6,999 nt of DNA from Candidatus Treponema faecavium (GTDB lineage: Bacteria > Spirochaetota > Spirochaetia > Treponematales > Treponemataceae). The DNA is taken from positions 1 through 6,999 of the forward strand of contig DXHG01000150.1 of NCBI GenBank assembly GCA_019113455.1. The letters are read 5' to 3'. This document shows positions 4,249-6,999 of this stretch, in pieces (the stretch's first letter is position 1; every line of letters starts with the position of its first letter). Made by a program: the position numbers and the translations under genes. The notes beneath the pieces are model-generated. The model was not told the DNA's origin, made no database searches, and was given only the letters and a program-made list of their open reading frames with translations.

Positions 4249-5238
4249 ATGTCGTATATAGTATTAAAGCCGGATATACTGCTGCACAATATATCTGTGA
4301 TGCAGGACGTATGCCGCAAACAGGGAATACGCTTGGTTATTGTAACAAAAGCAGTCTGCTCGCATCCCGCTGTCGCTGAGCTGTGCGCTGCGGCACGGGT
4401 GTCATCGATTGCGGATGCCCATATCGAAAGTTCGGTGTTCCTCACGGAGCGGCGTATTCCTGCCGAACTGCTGCAAATGCGTCTGTCTGATATACCGTCC
4501 GTCTGCGATGAAGCAAAAAACATATCGCGCGTATATATCTCGGATGAAGCGCTGCTGTGCGCGCTCCGCGGTGCAGAACATGTTCCCGATATTATGCTTG
4601 CGATAGAGGCAGGAGATGGCAGGGACGGTATCGCGCCGGAGCGGCTTGCGGCAGTGATACGCGAAAACGCCGGGCTTCCGCTCAGGGGCGTATCGGCGCA
4701 GTGGGGCTGTATGACAAAGCGCCTGCCCGACGCGCGGTCGTTCAGGCTGCTGGAACAGGCCGCAGATATATTTGAACAGAGTACGGGACGCAAAGCCGCA
4801 GTAGCTGCCGGCGGTACTGTGCTTGCACCGCATATTCTGTGCGGTGCGCTTCCTTCAGGAATAACGGAAGTGCGTATCGGCGAAGCGGTTCTTACCGGAT
4901 TTGACTCCGTGTGCGGTCAGCCGGTATTCGGGATGCGGCAGGACGCGTGGCAGCTGTATGCGCACATTGTTGAGGCAAAGCCTGCCGCGCCGCGCGGCGG
5001 AAAGCCGCGGCTCCGCTGCGTGCTTGATATCGGCAGTCTTGCTGCACCGCTGAAAGGCCTTATCCGCGATAATCCCGATATCGTTTTTCATGGTCAGACA
5101 TTTGACTATACGGCTGCCGAGCTCTCTGAAACGCGGAAGACCGAAGCAAATACCGTGCGCCTGAATGTGGGATACGAGACGCTTGCTGGCTGCTTTATAC
5201 ATCCCTATGTTGATAAAAAGCTCCCGGAGGTCGAATGA
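4249..5238 (+). CDS. PLP-dependent amino acid racemase, alanine/ornithine racemase type
   Basis: A 329-residue protein with the fold-type III PLP barrel of the alanine racemase N-terminal domain, closest in pattern to the ornithine racemase (Orr)/YhfX-like group. K34 in IVTKAVCSHPAVAEL is the expected Schiff-base lysine. Other family segments are ADAHIES (56-62), LAIEAGDGRDGI (117-128), GVSAQWGCM (147-155) and VRIGEAVLTG (208-217). The phosphate-binding segment usually reads GGNSS or similar; here it is AAGGTVLAP (186-194), an unusual replacement. The C-terminal part (about 235-329) ends in NVGYETL and HPYVDK, as in Orr-like proteins. The ATG at 4249 with GGAG upstream is preferred over an in-frame TTG at 4213, which would add 12 residues overlapping the lipoprotein gene. 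It overlaps the next gene by 4 bases. The substrate (Ala, Orn, Lys or other) cannot be read from the sequence. Confidence 0.82.
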   Translation: MSYIVLKPDILLHNISVMQDVCRKQGIRLVIVTKAVCSHPAVAELCAAARVSSIADAHIESSVFLTERRIPAELLQMRLSDIPSVCDEAKNISRVYISDEALLCALRGAEHVPDIMLAIEAGDGRDGIAPERLAAVIRENAGLPLRGVSAQWGCMTKRLPDARSFRLLEQAADIFEQSTGRKAAVAAGGTVLAPHILCGALPSGITEVRIGEAVLTGFDSVCGQPVFGMRQDAWQLYAHIVEAKPAAPRGGKPRLRCVLDIGSLAAPLKGLIRDNPDIVFHGQTFDYTAAELSETRKTEANTVRLNVGYETLAGCFIHPYVDKKLPEVE

Positions 5239-6419
5239 TGCGCGTTCGTGCTGTTTATAGATATGGACTCTTGTGCGCGCTGTTTGTCTCAGCGGTGCTG
5301 TCGTGCCGTGCAGGCGGCGCCGCGGCTGTTGCTCAGTCTGAGACGCAGCCGCGGCAGCCCGTTTTTTCAGCGGAACTGCCGCCGGTGCCGAACAAAAGAT
5401 ACCGGATTGCCGTGGTGTTTTCGGGCGAATACTGGGAGTTTTTTGAAAACTTTAAGGCCGTGCTGTACGGACTTTCTTCCATAGGTCTTGCAAATCCGGT
5501 TTCTGTGCCTGATACGATTGATACGGGGAGAGAGCTGTGCGCCTATATCGCTTCATGCGGCTACAGCAGCTCGGTGGATTTTTGTGAAGACTTGTTTTTT
5601 GATTTGGAATGGGGCAAACAGCCGCTTGCAGGACCTGTTCCGGCAGATCTGATCCTGGCATACGGCGGCATTGCCGGAACGGTATGCTGCGTGCAGGCGG
5701 ATGAGTACGGTATTCCAGTACTCATCGATGCGGTTACCGATTATGCCATACTGGGGCTTACAAAAACAGCCCAAGATTCCGGCCGCGACATGGTGTCATG
5801 CAATATAGATGAGAATCGGTTTAAACGGCAGATAGCGCTGTTTCATGCGCTCTGCGGTTTTGAAAGCCTGGGCATCGTATACGGCGATGATGTGTACGGG
5901 CTTACGTACAACGCGGTGCGTGATATAGAAGAAATGTCAGAGCTGCTCGGGTTCCGCATTGTGCGCGATACCGCCGTTAAAGAATATACCGACGGCGATA
6001 CGGCGGCGCTGTATCTGGAAGCGATTGCGCGCGTCGCGCCGCAGGCAGACGCGGTGTATATCGGCGCGTCTACGGCAGTTACCGAGTATGATATTATGCG
6101 CGATATTGCTGCGGTGCTCATGCGGCACGGTACGCCGTCGTTCGCACTTGAAGGGAGCCGGCGCGTTGAAGAAGGCATTTTATTCAGCTTCGGCAGTTCG
6201 GCGTTTCTTCGGTCGGGCGTGCATATGGCGCGTAAAATTGCGCTGGTACTTTCGGGTGAACGTCCGCGCGATCTGGCGCAGGAATTTGAAAACATTCCGA
6301 CGTTTGCGCTGAATCTCGAAACAGCGCAGGCCATTGATTTTCCCATACCGTTTGAAACACTGCTCGGTGCTGACGAATTGTTCCCCCGGACGGCGGGCAA
6401 ATACGAGGCGGAGCTATGA
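5235..6419 (+). CDS. Substrate-binding-like lipoprotein, ABC_sub_bind type
   Basis: A 394-residue exported lipoprotein. A basic start (MMRVRAVYRYG) leads into a hydrophobic helix ending in the lipobox VLSC, so C24 is the likely lipidated residue. After a low-complexity linker (25-50) the two-lobed periplasmic-binding fold begins with YRIAVVFSGEYWEFFENFKAVLYGL (56-80, contiguous in two parts). The second lobe has LGIVYGDDVYGL (212-223) and ADAVYIGASTAV (271-282), and ends with ALNLETAQAIDFPIP (358-372) then LLGADELF (376-383). That ending is typical of the ABC_sub_bind family, often annotated as ABC transporter substrate-binding proteins. No permease or ATPase gene is in the window, so a transporter link is unproven. 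The ligand is unknown. Start: ATG at 5235, GGAGG 4 bases upstream, overlapping the racemase stop as ATGA; the adjacent ATG at 5238 is equally possible. Confidence 0.8.
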   Translation: MMRVRAVYRYGLLCALFVSAVLSCRAGGAAAVAQSETQPRQPVFSAELPPVPNKRYRIAVVFSGEYWEFFENFKAVLYGLSSIGLANPVSVPDTIDTGRELCAYIASCGYSSSVDFCEDLFFDLEWGKQPLAGPVPADLILAYGGIAGTVCCVQADEYGIPVLIDAVTDYAILGLTKTAQDSGRDMVSCNIDENRFKRQIALFHALCGFESLGIVYGDDVYGLTYNAVRDIEEMSELLGFRIVRDTAVKEYTDGDTAALYLEAIARVAPQADAVYIGASTAVTEYDIMRDIAAVLMRHGTPSFALEGSRRVEEGILFSFGSSAFLRSGVHMARKIALVLSGERPRDLAQEFENIPTFALNLETAQAIDFPIPFETLLGADELFPRTAGKYEAEL

Positions 6420-6999
6420 TATACCGTGCAGCACCCGATTCGGGAATGAGCCGATTCTGGCTTGATGAAATCTGCGAAGCCGCCGTTTTGTACCACAAAG
6501 AGGCGGGCAGAGAAGGTACGCCGATAACCGTCGCCGCCGGTATGACTCCGTCAGCGCCGATCCATTTTGGCATAGTGCGTGAGGCGGCGCTTGCGTCGTT
6601 TGCAGCGGAAGCGCTTAAGCGGCGCGGATATGCGGTGCGGTTTATCTATTACTGGGACGACTTTGATCATTTCTGCAAAATGCCGTATTTTGCGTCGTCT
6701 TCGGCGGCGCGGCGCGCCATAAGTGAACAATTCGGCAGGCCGCTCACGCGCGTGCAGGATTTTTACGGCGTATATGATTCGTATGCATCTCATATCATGC
6801 GCGATTTTGAGGCGGTGCTGCGGCGGCTGAGCATTGCGCCTGAGTTTAACTATCAGTCGGCGATGTACGCAGGCGGCGCTTACACGCCGTACATCATAGC
6901 CGCGCTTGAAAAGCGGCGGAAAATCTGGCGGATACTGTACGGCGCGCGCGAATGTCCGCCGGTGAGCGCCGATTCGTTCTATCCGGTTGAGATATACTG
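6416..6999 (+). CDS. lysK: Class I lysyl-tRNA synthetase, N-terminal part (cut by window end)
   Basis: The first 194 codons of a class I LysRS, which charges tRNA-Lys with lysine using ATP. It is unrelated to the common class II enzyme and is typical of archaea and spirochetes. The class I signature appears as GMTPSAPIHFG (42-52), the HIGH-like motif in the form P-I-H-F-G. It is followed by a Rossmann-fold helix and strand (REAALASFAAEALKRRGY, 55-72) and the family segment RFIYYWDDFDHFCKMP (75-90), equivalent to the DDYD...K.P region. The KMSKS loop and the anticodon-binding domain lie beyond the window. The start codon overlaps the upstream stop as ATGA, so translation is probably coupled; an alternative ATG is codon 11. 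Finding a synthetase third in an operon with a racemase and a binding lipoprotein is notable. Confidence 0.88.
   Translation, partial: MIYRAAPDSGMSRFWLDEICEAAVLYHKEAGREGTPITVAAGMTPSAPIHFGIVREAALASFAAEALKRRGYAVRFIYYWDDFDHFCKMPYFASSSAARRAISEQFGRPLTRVQDFYGVYDSYASHIMRDFEAVLRRLSIAPEFNYQSAMYAGGAYTPYIIAALEKRRKIWRILYGARECPPVSADSFYPVEIY

Noticed and set aside
3984..4793. Long antisense reading frame (269 codons) opposite the lipoprotein and racemase genes
   Set aside because: The translation is rich in Arg, Ser, Ala and Cys without family features, and it lies opposite a convincing racemase. It is a shadow of codon bias.
5700..5726. Nine-pair hairpin GATGAGTAC / GTACTCATC
   Set aside because: It lies inside the lipoprotein gene with no sign of function, and one such hairpin in 7 kb is not surprising.
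5843..6496. Antisense reading frame of 217 codons opposite the lipoprotein and LysRS start
   Set aside because: Low-complexity Ser/Ala/Arg translation, no ribosome binding site, and the plus-strand genes there are well supported.
1..6999. tRNA, rRNA or riboswitch
   Set aside because: I found no cloverleaf-like pattern, CCA end, rRNA-like stretch or recognisable riboswitch core in the non-coding regions.

Overview
The window looks like chromosomal DNA from a spirochete, most likely a Treponema-type organism with roughly balanced base composition. The evidence is a class I lysyl-tRNA synthetase start (the LysRS form used by spirochetes and many archaea), two lipoproteins with relaxed spirochete-style lipoboxes, and a small gene resembling DUF261, a family I know from Borrelia and Treponema. 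The species is not determined.

Left edge (1-326): no gene. Positions 1-170 hold a periodic array of palindromic motifs (core GCCATCGGCAAA) whose centres fall about every 22 bases, followed by a likely terminator for the leftward gene.

Recombinase (327-1160, minus strand): a complete tyrosine recombinase with all catalytic residues visible. It is divergent from the next operon across about 200 bases. That gap holds two copies of a 23-base near-identical sequence in inverted orientation (1171-1193 and 1309-1331). Each copy carries an outward-facing TATAAT. This is either a shared operator over divergent promoters or the ends of a small invertible promoter segment.

Accessory operon (1365-3987, plus strand): three diverged DUF2589-type paralogs of 200, 193 and 178 residues, an unrecognised 88-residue protein, and a 135-residue DUF261-like protein with a papain/C39-like Cys-His-Asp arrangement. 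Strong ribosome binding sites precede every gene, and a terminator or attenuator-like structure follows the last. The function is unknown. The block is compact, paralog-rich and next to a recombinase, so it is the part most likely to be a little-described system.

Housekeeping-type operon (4086-6999, plus strand): a 51-residue lipoprotein, a PLP-dependent racemase of the alanine/ornithine racemase N-terminal-fold group, a substrate-binding-like lipoprotein of the ABC_sub_bind type, and the first 194 codons of class I lysyl-tRNA synthetase. The last three are joined by 4-base ATGA overlaps, so they are probably co-translated. A link through basic amino acids (racemisation, capture, tRNA charging) is possible but inferred.
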